DNA from: Cacajao melanocephalus
Lineage: Eukaryota; Chordata; Mammalia; Primates; Pitheciidae
NCBI GenBank assembly: GCA_963573385.1
Contig: CAUYLG010062091.1
Coordinates: 1 to 64,000, forward strand
DNA length: 64,000 nucleotides
Direction of reading: 5' to 3'
Shown: positions 22,561 through 34,219 of the stretch, piece by piece
Numbering within the stretch: position 1 is the stretch's first letter
Layout: each line of letters starts with the position of its first letter
The notes under the pieces: model-generated
What the model was told of the DNA's origin: nothing
The model's database searches: none
Seen by the model: only the letters and a program-made list of their open reading frames with translations
Made by a program: the position numbers and the translations under genes

Positions 22561-23464
22561 CAACATATAATCAGAAGTTCAAAATAATTATTTCCAAATT
22601 TGCTCAGTAGGACATATTATTTGCACCCTGGCATACATGTGTACAGTGCCTCCCAGACAGAACTGAAGGTATACAGTCAGGAACACTGGCTTGAACAGGA
22701 CCTGCCATCTCTGCTGTCAGGCAGAAAATATAGATATCTCAGACACATGCCAATCATTCACACATACTAATGGGCCACTCACTATTTTAACACACTCTCA
22801 CTTCTACAGGGAATCTTTAAAGACCCTATGTTCTTTTTGCTTCATGAATCTCTATTCTTCCTAATATATCACTAAAAATATATGCCCAGTAAATGTTTAT
22901 TTATTGGCTGAATTTCCTCCTTGGGTATTTGATTCCCATCAAAACAACAGCTATGTAAAAATAATAACTAGACCATCAGTTTCCCCTACGGAAGACATGA
23001 AAGAGTTTTAGTATAGGGATTTGGGGAGAATTCAGAGAGTTACAATGTAAAACATGTGATTTCAGATACACAGTATGAGACCAATTAATTTATCATGCAA
23101 TCCACCTACTTGTATTCCTTTTAGCACCTTGAAAGACCATAAACCTGAGAGTGTCTAATAAACATTTATTGAAAAGGTAATTTCCCCTTGACTATTCATG
23201 TCAAACTCATCCTTTAGAAAAGAGCAAATAAATTGGATCTCTAATGTCATATGTCAACTTTGAGACTCTTTCCCTTCACCACTATCCCAAAGGGACAAAT
23301 TATAGTTTTTTAAAATCATTCCGTTCCTATTAAAAAAGAAAGCACTGCCATTGATGTGACAAATGAAAAATAATGATTACTCAGCTCCTTTCTTCCTTTG
23401 GATGTTCTAGCTATTATAGACAATGACCTTTATTGTATCACACTTCACCAAAGTTGGTGTCTTT
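22561..23464. other. No gene; possible short L2 tails
   Basis: Two places end like L2 3' tails on the plus strand: GCCCAGTAAATGTTTATTTATTGG near 22885 and TGTCTAATAAACATTTATTG near 23153. Both are short and weak. No gene is seen. Confidence 0.35.
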
Positions 23465-23477
23465 AATATAACTTAGA

Positions 23478-23779
<302 letters not shown>

Positions 23780-23897
23780 AATATAACTTAGGTTATATTT
23801 TCCTTTCATTAAAAAAATTTCCACTTCTAGAGCCACTCCAGATGAAACTGTATTTGTATCTGCCAAGATGTTAGATATTTTATATGGTATTTTATTA

Positions 23898-24058
23898 AAT
23901 ATATATATATATATATATACATGTATGTGTATATATGTGTGTATATATATATACACATACATATATTTATTAAATATACATATATATGTATGTGTATGTA
24001 TATATATATGTGTGTGTGTGTGTATATATATGCACACACACACACATATATATATATT
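23898..24058. repeat. Palindromic TA/GT/CA microsatellite
   Basis: Alternating TA and GT/CA runs over 160 bp. At 24002-24056 a (TG)n arm is followed by ATATATATG and a (CA)n arm, so the strand is largely self-complementary. All dinucleotide steps alternate purine and pyrimidine, which also suits Z-DNA. The long frames here on both strands (23675-24127, 23827-24081, 23868-24122) are repeats of few residues and not coding. Confidence 0.93.
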
Positions 24059-24347
24059 TTCCCATCTTCCTGTTCTGTCAAAGAAGATGCTTGACAGAAA
24101 AATTACATTCAGTGTAGAATAATACAAATAAAGAATTCCAGATGTCTATTCACGGATCATGAGTGGACTTATATGTAAGTGCTAAACTATATGTGTAAGT
24201 GTATTCATTCTCACAGAAAGATGAATGCTGTTAATGTGTACAGGATAAGTCTTCAAAAAAAAGTACTGAATGACTTATCACATTTTTATTGAGTATATAA
24301 TTGTGAAAAGATTTCATCATACCAAAACAGAGTTGAGCTAAGTGGAA

Positions 24348-24659
24348 TGTATTAGTCTGTTCTCGTACTGCCAATAAAGACATATACAAGACTGGGTAAT
24401 CTATAAATAAAAGGAGGTTTAATAGACTCACAATTCCACATGGTTAGAGAGGCCTCACAATCATGACGGAAGGTGAAGGAGGAGTAAAAGGCACACTTTA
24501 CATGGTGGCAGGCAAAAGAGCTTGTGCAGGGGAACTCCCATCTATAAAACCATCAGCTCTCCTAAGACATTCACTACCACAAGAACAGTATGGAGGAAAC
24601 ATTACCTATGATTCAATTATCCCTTGATTCAATTTTGTATATATATTGAAACCATATCA
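24348..24659 (-). mobile_element. LTR of the MST/THE1-type element (left copy)
   Basis: The copy nearer the window start, which is the 3' LTR in element orientation. It starts TGTATTAGTCTGTTCTCG and ends ACCATATCA. After CTATGATTCAATTATCCC (near 24607) the sequence jumps to a short T/A-rich piece, so a block present in the right copy is missing. Confidence 0.9.
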
Positions 24660-26248
24660 TTCTACCCCGGCCCCTCCCAAATCGTATGTCTTCACATTTC
24701 CAAACCAATCATGCCTTTCCAGCAGTCCCCCAAAGTCTCAACTCATTTCAGCTTCAACTCAGAAGTCCACAGTCCAAAGTTTCATCTGACACAAAGCAAG
24801 TGCCTTCCACCTATGAGCCTGCAAAATCAAAAGCAAGTTACTTACTTCCCTAATACAATGAGAGTACAGGCATTGGGTAAATAAACCAATTTCAAATGGG
24901 AGAAACTGGCCAAAATAAAGGGGTTACAGACTCATGCAAGTCTGAAATCCAATAGACAGTCATTAAACCTTAAAGTTCCAAAATGATCTCCTTTGACTCC
25001 ATGTCTCAAATCCAGGTCATGCTGATGCAAGAAGTGGGCTCCCACAGCCTTGGGCAGCTCTGCTTCCATGGCTTTGTGGGATAAAGCTTCCTTCCTGCTT
25101 GTTCTTATGGACTGGCATTGAGTGTCTGTGGCTTTTCCAGGAACATGGTGCAAGCTGTCAGTGAATCTACCATTCTGGGATCTGCAGGATTGTGGCCTTC
25201 TTTTTACAGCTCCACTAGGCAGTGCCCCAGTGGGGGCTCTGTGTGGGGAGTCTAAGCCCACATTTCCATTCCACACTGCCCTAGCAAAGTTTCTCCATGA
25301 AGGCCTTGCCCCAGCAGCAAACTTCTGCCTGGACATCCAGGTATTTCCATACATCCTCTGACATCTAGTCAGAGGGTCTCCAACCTCAATTCTTAACTTC
25401 TATGCACCCATTGGCCCAACATTATGTGAAAGCCACCAAGGCTTGGAGCTTGCAAGATCTTAAGCAATGGTCTGAGCTTTACCTTGGCCCCTTTTAGCCA
25501 CTGCTAGAGCTGAAACAGCTGGGATGCAGGGCACCATGTCCTGAGGCTGCATAGAGCAGAGGGGCCCTAGACCTAGCCCAGGAAACAATTTTTCCCTCCT
25601 ATACCTCCAGGCCTGTGATGGGAGGGTCTACCATAAATGTCTCTGACATGTCCTGGAGACATTTTCTCCATTGTCTTGATGATTAGTATTTGGTTCCTAA
25701 TTACTTATGAAAATTTCTACAGCCCACTTGAATTTCTCCCCAGAAAATCAATTTTTCCTTTCTACTGCATCATCAGGCTGCAAATTTTCCAAACTTTTTT
25801 ATGTTCTGTTACCTCTTGAATGCTTTGGCACTTAGAAATTTCTTCCACCAGGTACCCCAAATCATTTATCTCAAGTTCCAAGTTCCACAGATCTCTGGGG
25901 CAGAGGCAAAAAACCACCACTCTCTTTGCATAGCAAGAGTGACTTTTACTCCAGGTCCCCACAAGTTTCTTATCTCCATCTGTGACCACCTCAGCCTAGA
26001 TTTTATTGTCTATATCACTATAAACATTGGAATAGAGGGCATTCAACAAGTCTCTAGGAAGTTCCAAACTTTCCTCCTGTCTACTGAGCTCTCCAAGTGT
26101 CTAAGAAGTTTTAAACTTTCCCACATTTTCCTATCTTGTTCTGAGCCCTCCAAACTGTCCCAATGTTTGCCTGTTACCCAGTTCCAAAGTTGCTTCCACA
26201 TTTTCAGGTATCTTTACAGCAGTGCCTCACTATCTAGTACTAATTTAT

Positions 26249-26611
26249 TTTATTAGTCTGTTCTCATGCTCCTAATAAAGACATACCCAAGACTAGGTAA
26301 TTTATCAAGAAAAGAGGTTTAACAGACTTGCAGTTCCACATGGCCAGGGAGGCCTCACAATTATGACACTTCAAAGGTGAAGGAGGAGCAAAGGCACATC
26401 TTACGTGAAGGCAGGCAAGAGAGCTTGTGCAGGGGAACTCCTATTTATAGAACCATCAGATCTCTGGAGACTTATTCACTACCACAGGAACAGTATGGGG
26501 AAACAGCTAGCCCCCATGATTCATTTATCTCTACCTGGCACCACCCTCAACATGTGGGGATTACTAAAATTCAAGGTAAGATTTGGCTGGGGACACAGCC
26601 AAACCATATAT
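26249..26611 (-). mobile_element. LTR of the MST/THE1-type element (right copy)
   Basis: The 5' LTR in element orientation, more complete than its partner (about 363 bp). TTATTCACTACCACAGGAAC, CAACATGTGGGGATTAC and GGGGACACAGCCAAACC are visible. The 100- and 73-codon frames at 26377-26679 and 26405-26626 lie in it and are not genes. Confidence 0.92.
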
Positions 26612-26690
26612 TGGGAACATGTATGATTTTACTTTTGTTTTTGCTTTTAAGCAATTTCAAAAATGTTCTATACTATTAGTGTGTATAATA

Positions 26691-27213
26691 GTATATTAGT
26701 TATCTATTGCTGTGTAACAGCCATCCCAAAACTGAGTTACCTAGAACAGTAATTATATTGCTCACAATTCTATGTGTCAGCTGGGCATTTCTGGTTATCT
26801 AGGCAGGCTTGGATGATCTTGACTGGAATCACCAATTATATGCTATCTGCTCATGGATTGATTGAGCCTACCTGGTCTAAGACAGCTTCATGCACATGCT
26901 GGATAGTTTGGATGGGCACCAGGTACATCTGGTCAACACATCTCTCATTATTCCCATTGTTCAGCAGGGGGCCCAGGCTTTGTTCTACAGGTGGCCTAGG
27001 CTCTTCTCACGTGGCAGAAGGCCTAATATCAAAAGTGGTACAAGGTTGCTTCCCCCACATTCTATTGGTCAAAGCAAATCACAGCCTGCCCAAACTCAAG
27101 AGATAGAGAGATAGACTCTACCTCTTTATGAGAGGAAACTTGGTCACATTTCAAAGAATTCTGCATATTGGGAATTATATAAATGTGGTCACTTTTGCAA
27201 ATAATCGGCCACA
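26691..27213 (-). mobile_element. MLT1-type MaLR LTR (J/K-like)
   Basis: About 520 bp. GTATATTAGTTATCTATTGC at the left, CAGCTGGGCATTTCTGG near 26779, ATTCTATTGGTCAAAGC near 27060, GACTCTACCTCTTTATGAG near 27114 and AATCGGCCACA at the right are in the order of the longer MLT1 subfamilies on the minus strand. It starts only 80 bp after the MST element. Frames at 26774-27106 and 26890-27114 are within it and not coding. Confidence 0.75.
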
Positions 27214-27599
27214 CTCACCTAAATTTATACAAATTGAAAATGATAAAAATAGTAAAAAAAAAAAAAAAAAAAGACAGGGCTTCTTGCATCTCAAGCCCCT
27301 CCTGACCTGCAGAAAACAGCTGCTGTGCCATGTTGCAGGTCCATAAACATTCTCTAATGATGAGGTGAAGGTGAGAGTGAACACTAGCAATACCCTTGCT
27401 TTGCCAGGATGTTTATCCTACTCTCATATACAGCAGATTCAGGCAATGTTTTGTGTTTTTGACATGCAAATAGACATAATTTTAGATTAAACATAACCGA
27501 TGTTCCACTCTCTATTAAAGACATTACTATCAATGAAGACATTCAGGGCCTTAAAAGCCTGGATTCATTCCCTCTCTTGGCCCATCGGCCTGTTTCTAA
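27214..27599. other. No gene; poly-A and unassigned sequence
   Basis: A poly-A run at 27254-27272 follows AT-rich sequence. The run could mark an old retrotransposition but nothing upstream identifies the source. Confidence 0.4.
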
Positions 27600-28200
27600 T
27601 CCCATAGTTACTACATTTGCAATTACTCTAATACCCATACTCCCATTTTTCTCCCAATTGACATTACTTTGGCAGAGACCTTTATCACCTCTCCTACTGA
27701 CTTACTGAAACAACCTCTTGACTTGCCTCTTAAAGTCCAATGTAACCCATTCCAATCAACCACATTTTTCTCTGCCTTATTTATTTTCCCATGGCACATT
27801 CTGATCATATTATTGTTCTGCTTGAAACTTTTAATTGTTCCCTAGGTAGTAGTGAATGTAGTTCAAATTCCTTAACATTGGTGTACAATTATTTTAGAGC
27901 TTTCTTGGAAAGCTGAGCAAATTATATAAATTTTATTAATCTCAGTTATCTTCTCAGTAAAGTGGGGTTATAATATTACCTACTCACTTATATTTCTCTG
28001 AAGACTAAATAGGATAATATACATAAAATACGGTATCTGAGGATTATAATGTGCTCTTTATAAATGTATTATTTTTGTTTATACACTTTTTACTCCAGCC
28101 CCAAAGCATATTTTGAATCTGTTTTTCTATATGTGTCAATTATCACAGAGTCCCTTCTCTCTGAAATGCCATCCTCCCACCTCTTTGTGTCAATCAAGAT
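27600..28200 (+). mobile_element. L2 LINE, interrupted by MIR
   Basis: Plus-strand L2 words before (CTCTGCCTTATTTATTTTCC, CTGCTTGAAACTTTTAATTG, AGTTCAAATTCCTTAACATTG near 27860) and after (TTTACTCCAGCCCC near 28088, TGAAATGCCATCCTCCCACC near 28162) an antisense MIR. In L2 the two parts are nearly adjacent, which implies insertion of MIR into L2. Strongly diverged. Confidence 0.6.
27912..28078 (-). mobile_element. MIR SINE nested in L2
   Basis: Reverse complement of MIR: TCAGTTATCTTCTCAGTAAAG, GTGGGGTTATAATATTACC, AGGATAATATACATAAAATACGG in outline, then TAAATGTATTATTTTTG. Lies between two L2 segments. Confidence 0.85.
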
Positions 28201-28647
28201 AGTAGCTATTTTATTTCATGTTTTACAGTTAATACAAATGTGATTTATTCTCCTTGTGTTTGTGTAATACATACGTCTTTCTTAGAACTCTTATTACTGT
28301 GAATGGTCTTTAATCATTCTGTTAAACTGCTGTGTAACTAAAGACAGATTAATCAGTTGGAATAAACTAACTGAAAGAAACCTACAATTAATTAGCCTTT
28401 CCTTTAGCACAGACTCGCTTGTATAGAGAAGTTTGATATGGCTGTGTAGCCCTAGCTTTTTTTCTCACACATTAGATGACTCATCCTCCTAGAAAGCAAT
28501 GATCCTCATCTCTGCTGGGTTCCTGAGTGTGGTCAAGGTCTTTTATTTTACAGTCTTTCTAACTATATCAATCTATTTACTCCGGTGAGCCTACCACACA
28601 TTACCAGTGATTGATCAAGAATACATATCCTAGTCATATGTTAGTTC
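28201..28647. other. No gene; unassigned sequence
   Basis: No recognised element. Of balanced composition near 28400-28560 but with no open frame of note. Confidence 0.45.
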
Positions 28648-28727
28648 TTTTTTTTTTTTTTTTTTTTTTTGATACAGAGTCTCAATGTGTCTCCCAGGCT
28701 GGAGTGCAGTGGCGTGATCTCAGCTCA
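28648..28727 (-). mobile_element. Alu SINE, 5'-truncated (80 bp)
   Basis: Only the 3' end of an Alu: poly-T (28648-28669), then ATACAGAGTCTCAATGTG, CAGGCTGGAGTGCAGTGG, CGTGATCTCAGCTCA. It stops abruptly at 28727. The next base begins the segment that resembles 30890-30967. Confidence 0.9.
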
Positions 28728-28728
28728 A

Positions 28729-28803
28729 AGATTTTTCTAGTTTTAACTGTGCATCCCCCTCACAAGCATCACCACAAGACAGTGTGTCACAAGTATTTGT
28801 GAA
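28729..28803. repeat. Unassigned dispersed repeat, copy A
   Basis: AGATTTTTCTAGTTTTAACT, a CCCCCTCACAAGCATCACC core, then GTGTGTCACAAGTAT. It aligns with 30890-30967 along its whole length with a few small gaps. I do not recognise the family. An Alu sits immediately to its left and an L2 begins soon after on its right. Confidence 0.6.
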
Positions 28804-28839
28804 ATTAAAAAATTATTTAAAAATTAACCTATTAAATTG

Positions 28840-29325
28840 CCTCCATAAAACTCTTCAATAACTTGCAAAATGCTTTTAGAATAACTACAAACAATATGGC
28901 TATGTGTGACATGGCTGACCCTATCTTTCACTGTTCTCCGTCTTCTCCATGTCAGATTCATTATTTTCACTTCTATTTCTTGAACATATCCAGCTGAATC
29001 ATGTTTCTTTTATGTCTGCCCTCACTGGAACTGTCTTCCCTTAGCTATTCACATGGCTTTTTATTCTCATTATTTAGATCTTCTATAAAAAGCCTCTCAT
29101 CCTCCAGTCTTCTCTTCCTAGAAAATCTATTATAATTGTATTGATTCAATGGATTGCTTGCCAATTCTTCACTCCTCAATTTCCATATCCCTCAGACACT
29201 TCAGAAAGTTAACTTCATAATGACATGAACCATGTTTCCAGGAATCACTATAAATGCTCAGCACATAGTAGGTACTAAACAAACATTGCTTGAATGAATA
29301 AGTAGATGAATATATAAATGGCCTC
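28840..29325 (+). mobile_element. L2 LINE, 3' end
   Basis: Good plus-strand L2: ATAAAACTCTTCAATAACTTGC near 28845, CCTCACTGGAACTGTCTTCC near 29020, TCTATAAAAAGCCTCTCATCC near 29081, AATGCTCAGCACATAGTAGG near 29253 and AAACATTGCTTGAATGAATAAG at the end, which is the L2 3' terminus. Confidence 0.88.
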
Positions 29326-29810
29326 TGAAGCTTAAATTGCTTTTCTTCTATCACAATAATAATTATGATGCATTTTTTTTTATTTTCCCAAAGTGAAAAC
29401 AAGGAAAAAAACTAGCAACCTAAATATGGAGATGAAAAGACTGTTTCAACAAGAAGGTGGCTCTTTCTACTGATGACACATCAAACCATCTTTTATGCTC
29501 TGTTCAGGCTGCAGCTGCTGACACAAACTGCAGGAGTTTTAAACCCCTCTCTATTCACTGCCTCCCACAAAGAAGAATCCTCATAAACAATTTCTCTTAC
29601 CATAAACCATTTCTTAGTATGTGCTCATTCACAAGGTAAGACGCGGGTGAAGGCCAAAGGCCGCCTCTTAGAGTAACTAACATTCACATCGCACGTGTAC
29701 CCATATATTTATGTCTTCATTCATGTGTTTGTATTTTGTTCATCCTTTAGATCAAACAATGTGAGTCACAAAAATAGAGCATGTTTTCATTTACAATTAG
29801 CATAAGTAGG
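29326..29810. other. No gene shown; possible splice-donor-like site
   Basis: The repeat-free piece 29430-29760 is of higher complexity. A frame of 60 codons (29457-29639) ends beside CACAAG/GTAAGA at about 29636, a good donor match, followed by two CpG-bearing words (GACGCGGGTG, GGCCGCCTC). With no acceptor, homology or transcript evidence this is only a candidate exon edge. Confidence 0.25.
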
Positions 29811-30294
29811 TATATTAAATTGTTGATGCTGCTATAACAACACACTGAAGAATTGGCAGCTTAAAAAACAGATTTATTTCTCACAATTCTGAAGGCTAGA
29901 GAGCTAAGATCAAAATGTTGGTAGGTTTGGTTTCTTCTGAGTCCTCTGTCGTGGGCTTGCAGGTAGCTGCTTCTCACTGTGTTCTCGCATGGTCTTTCCT
30001 CTCTGCAAACCTATCTATGGTATCTCCTTGTATGTCATAATCTCCTCTTTTAAAAAATAATTAATCGTTACTGTCCATATTTACGGTATTCAATATGATG
30101 TTTTGAGATACTTACCCATGGTGAAATGATTACTTCATTCCAGTGGTATGTCACATGAGAGCACATCCTAAGTTCTTCACTTTAACTTAATTACCTATGT
30201 AAAGTTCCTGTCTCCAAATAGGATCAGATTATGAGGTACTGAGGATTAGGGCTTCAACACATAAATTTTGGGTAGACACAATTCAGTCCATATC
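29811..30294 (-). mobile_element. MLT1-type LTR with internal insertion
   Basis: Minus-strand MLT1: GATGCTGCTATAACAACAC and TTATTTCTCACAATTCTGAAGG at the left; TTAACTTAATTACCTATG, GGGCTTCAACACATAAATTTTGG and CAATTCAGTCCATATC at the right. About 90 bp near 30051-30140 do not belong to the LTR and interrupt it. Confidence 0.85.
30051..30140. mobile_element. L1-like insert within MLT1
   Basis: TGATGTTTTGAGATACTTACCC and GGTGAAATGATTACTTC resemble the 'tgatgttttgatatatgtatacattgtg(t/a)aatgatta' piece of L1 3' regions. Short, so moderate confidence only. Confidence 0.5.
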
Positions 30295-31338
30295 CGTGGG
30301 AAAAGCATGGAGAACAGTACTGTGTTAGTTTTATTACCTACTTGCTATTTTCTGATGGTGTCCTATATTTTATGTTGTCCTACAACCCATTCAGCCGATC
30401 AATAGGAGAACTTTTATCAATTTCAAAGGGGTCTTCCCCTTTGAAGATCTCTACAGGATTGGGAGAAGATAAAAATGGGATGGTTGTACCTTGAGCTTCA
30501 AACAGCAGCTCCAGCACAATCATGCCTAAAGTACCATCTTCAATCGCCTTCCTTCAACTGACACTCTCATTAAGTCTTGTTAGAAAAGTACTGACTTCTC
30601 TGGCTGAAACATTCCACATTCAGGTTGAATAATGGTCATCCTACATGGTTTTGTGCAATAGACTTGTTTGTGAGGCACCCTTGTGTGAATTCAATGAGGA
30701 CTGGGAGGTGGTACTCCTAATAGGTCAGCAGGAAGTGCTAGTTTGAAATCCCAGAGGTTCCTAGGGGACTCAAGCTCTCTGTACCCCATATGTGACAAAG
30801 CTCTGACAGGCCCTCAGACACCTCTGACGGCAGGTGAATGGAGCAGCCTCTGGGGACACTATCACCCAAAGAAGCAGGCTGCTAATGGCAGATTTTTCTG
30901 CAGTTTTAACTAGGCAGCCCCCTGTCACTGCCACCACCACAGACACAGGGTGTCATGAGTATCAGCAAGGATTTTGTTACTCTGTCAGGAAGTGTGGAAG
31001 ATATTTTTTATTAAAACATAGCATCATTATGGCTTATAGGCTGTGGTGTAATGTCAGTTGAAGGTCAGGTATACTTTGTGAGAAGAAAATGGCTTTGAAA
31101 TAACTATTCTCTTTACGTAAAATCATTTAAAACAAGAAAATTAAGTAGTCTTTGTTAAGTGAATATATGAAATGTTATTAAAGCTAAGATCATATTACAG
31201 GAGGCACTTTTACCTTTGGCCTTGCATGGAAATAAGTTATTATTCTGAATGAGTATGAGCTTGTATTATAAAAATATGAAGTTCTTGAAGATATACTTTT
31301 GTTTCCTAAACATCAGATTAATCAAGAGAATTTTAGAA
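30295..31338. other. No gene; unassigned sequence including repeat copy B
   Basis: The part 30360-30990 has balanced composition and no recognised family except the segment at 30890-30967. The 75-codon frame at 30834-31061 crosses that segment and shows no domain. Confidence 0.4.
30890..30967. repeat. Unassigned dispersed repeat, copy B
   Basis: AGATTTTTCTGCAGTTTTAAC, CAGCCCCCTGTCACTGCC, CACCACAGACACAGGG and TGTCATGAGTATCAG line up with copy A at 28729-28803. The similarity begins right where copy A meets an Alu, so the repeat may extend further left here (from about 30830). Confidence 0.6.
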
Positions 31339-31710
31339 CAATGCTCTTCAAACTAATGTGATGAAGGTAGTTTTTGTTCATATTATCATTGCTTTGTTTT
31401 GTTTTATGCCCAATCCACCATGGACTGATATTTTAGTAAAATAAAATAAAAATTATTAGAAAAATGAAATTAAAAAGTTAAATAAAATGCAAATCCCAGT
31501 CAGTTTTATTTTAGATTAAATAAACATTAAATTACTTTGCCACCAAAGTTTCCAACTATTATTCTTAATTTCTGCATTTATCTCTTTGTGTATTGGTAAC
31601 AAATAATTCACATTGTTGACAAAGTGTGAAAGTTATGATTTTAAGAACAGGTAGCTTCATTTCAGCTAGCCTAACATCACTGTTTCAAGGGAACAGTTTG
31701 ACAACCACTG
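31339..31710. mobile_element. hAT-Charlie-like DNA transposon, non-autonomous
   Basis: Ends are inverted: CAATGCTCTTCAAACT at the left and AGTTTGACAACCACTG at the right (reverse complement CAGTGGTTGTCAAACT), which is the CAGTGGTTCTCAAAC-type end of hAT-Charlie/MER1 elements. The middle is A-rich, with no coding frame. The flanking 8-mers do not clearly match. Confidence 0.6.
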
Positions 31711-31856
31711 TAAGAATTAAATACATGATGCATACATACACAATTCCCAAAATAATTCTCTTCTAAATGTCCTTAGTTTTGTAATGGTTGGTTTTGGTTT
31801 GGGTTTGGTTTTTGCATTTCATTGCAAATCTACTTCAAGATACCATTTTTGTTTTA

Positions 31857-34168
<2,312 letters not shown>

Positions 34169-34219
34169 TAACTTCTTGCCTCATAATTGCAACTTCATTG
34201 TACATACCACCAATAGTTT

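Larger units (their letters stand above)
24348..26611 (-). mobile_element. MST/THE1-type MaLR element with both LTRs
   Basis: A nearly complete MaLR retrotransposon in minus orientation: one LTR (24348-24659), interior (24660-26248), second LTR (26249-26611). Each LTR reads TATTAGTCTGTTCTC...AATAAAGACATA...GAGGTTTAA...AGAGCTTGTGCAGGGGAAC and ends near CCAAACCATAT. Flanks show a 5-bp target duplication with one mismatch, TGGAA (24343-24347) and TGGGA (26612-26616), so the whole unit entered as one element. MaLR interiors encode no functional polymerase; frames such as 24932-25354 and 25801-26256 are decayed and carry no recognised domain. The left LTR has lost about 50 bp near its inner edge. 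Confidence 0.92.

Noticed and set aside
25801..26256. 151-codon open frame, the longest in the window
   Set aside because: It lies in the antisense reading of a MaLR interior and shows no domain; the element runs on the opposite strand.
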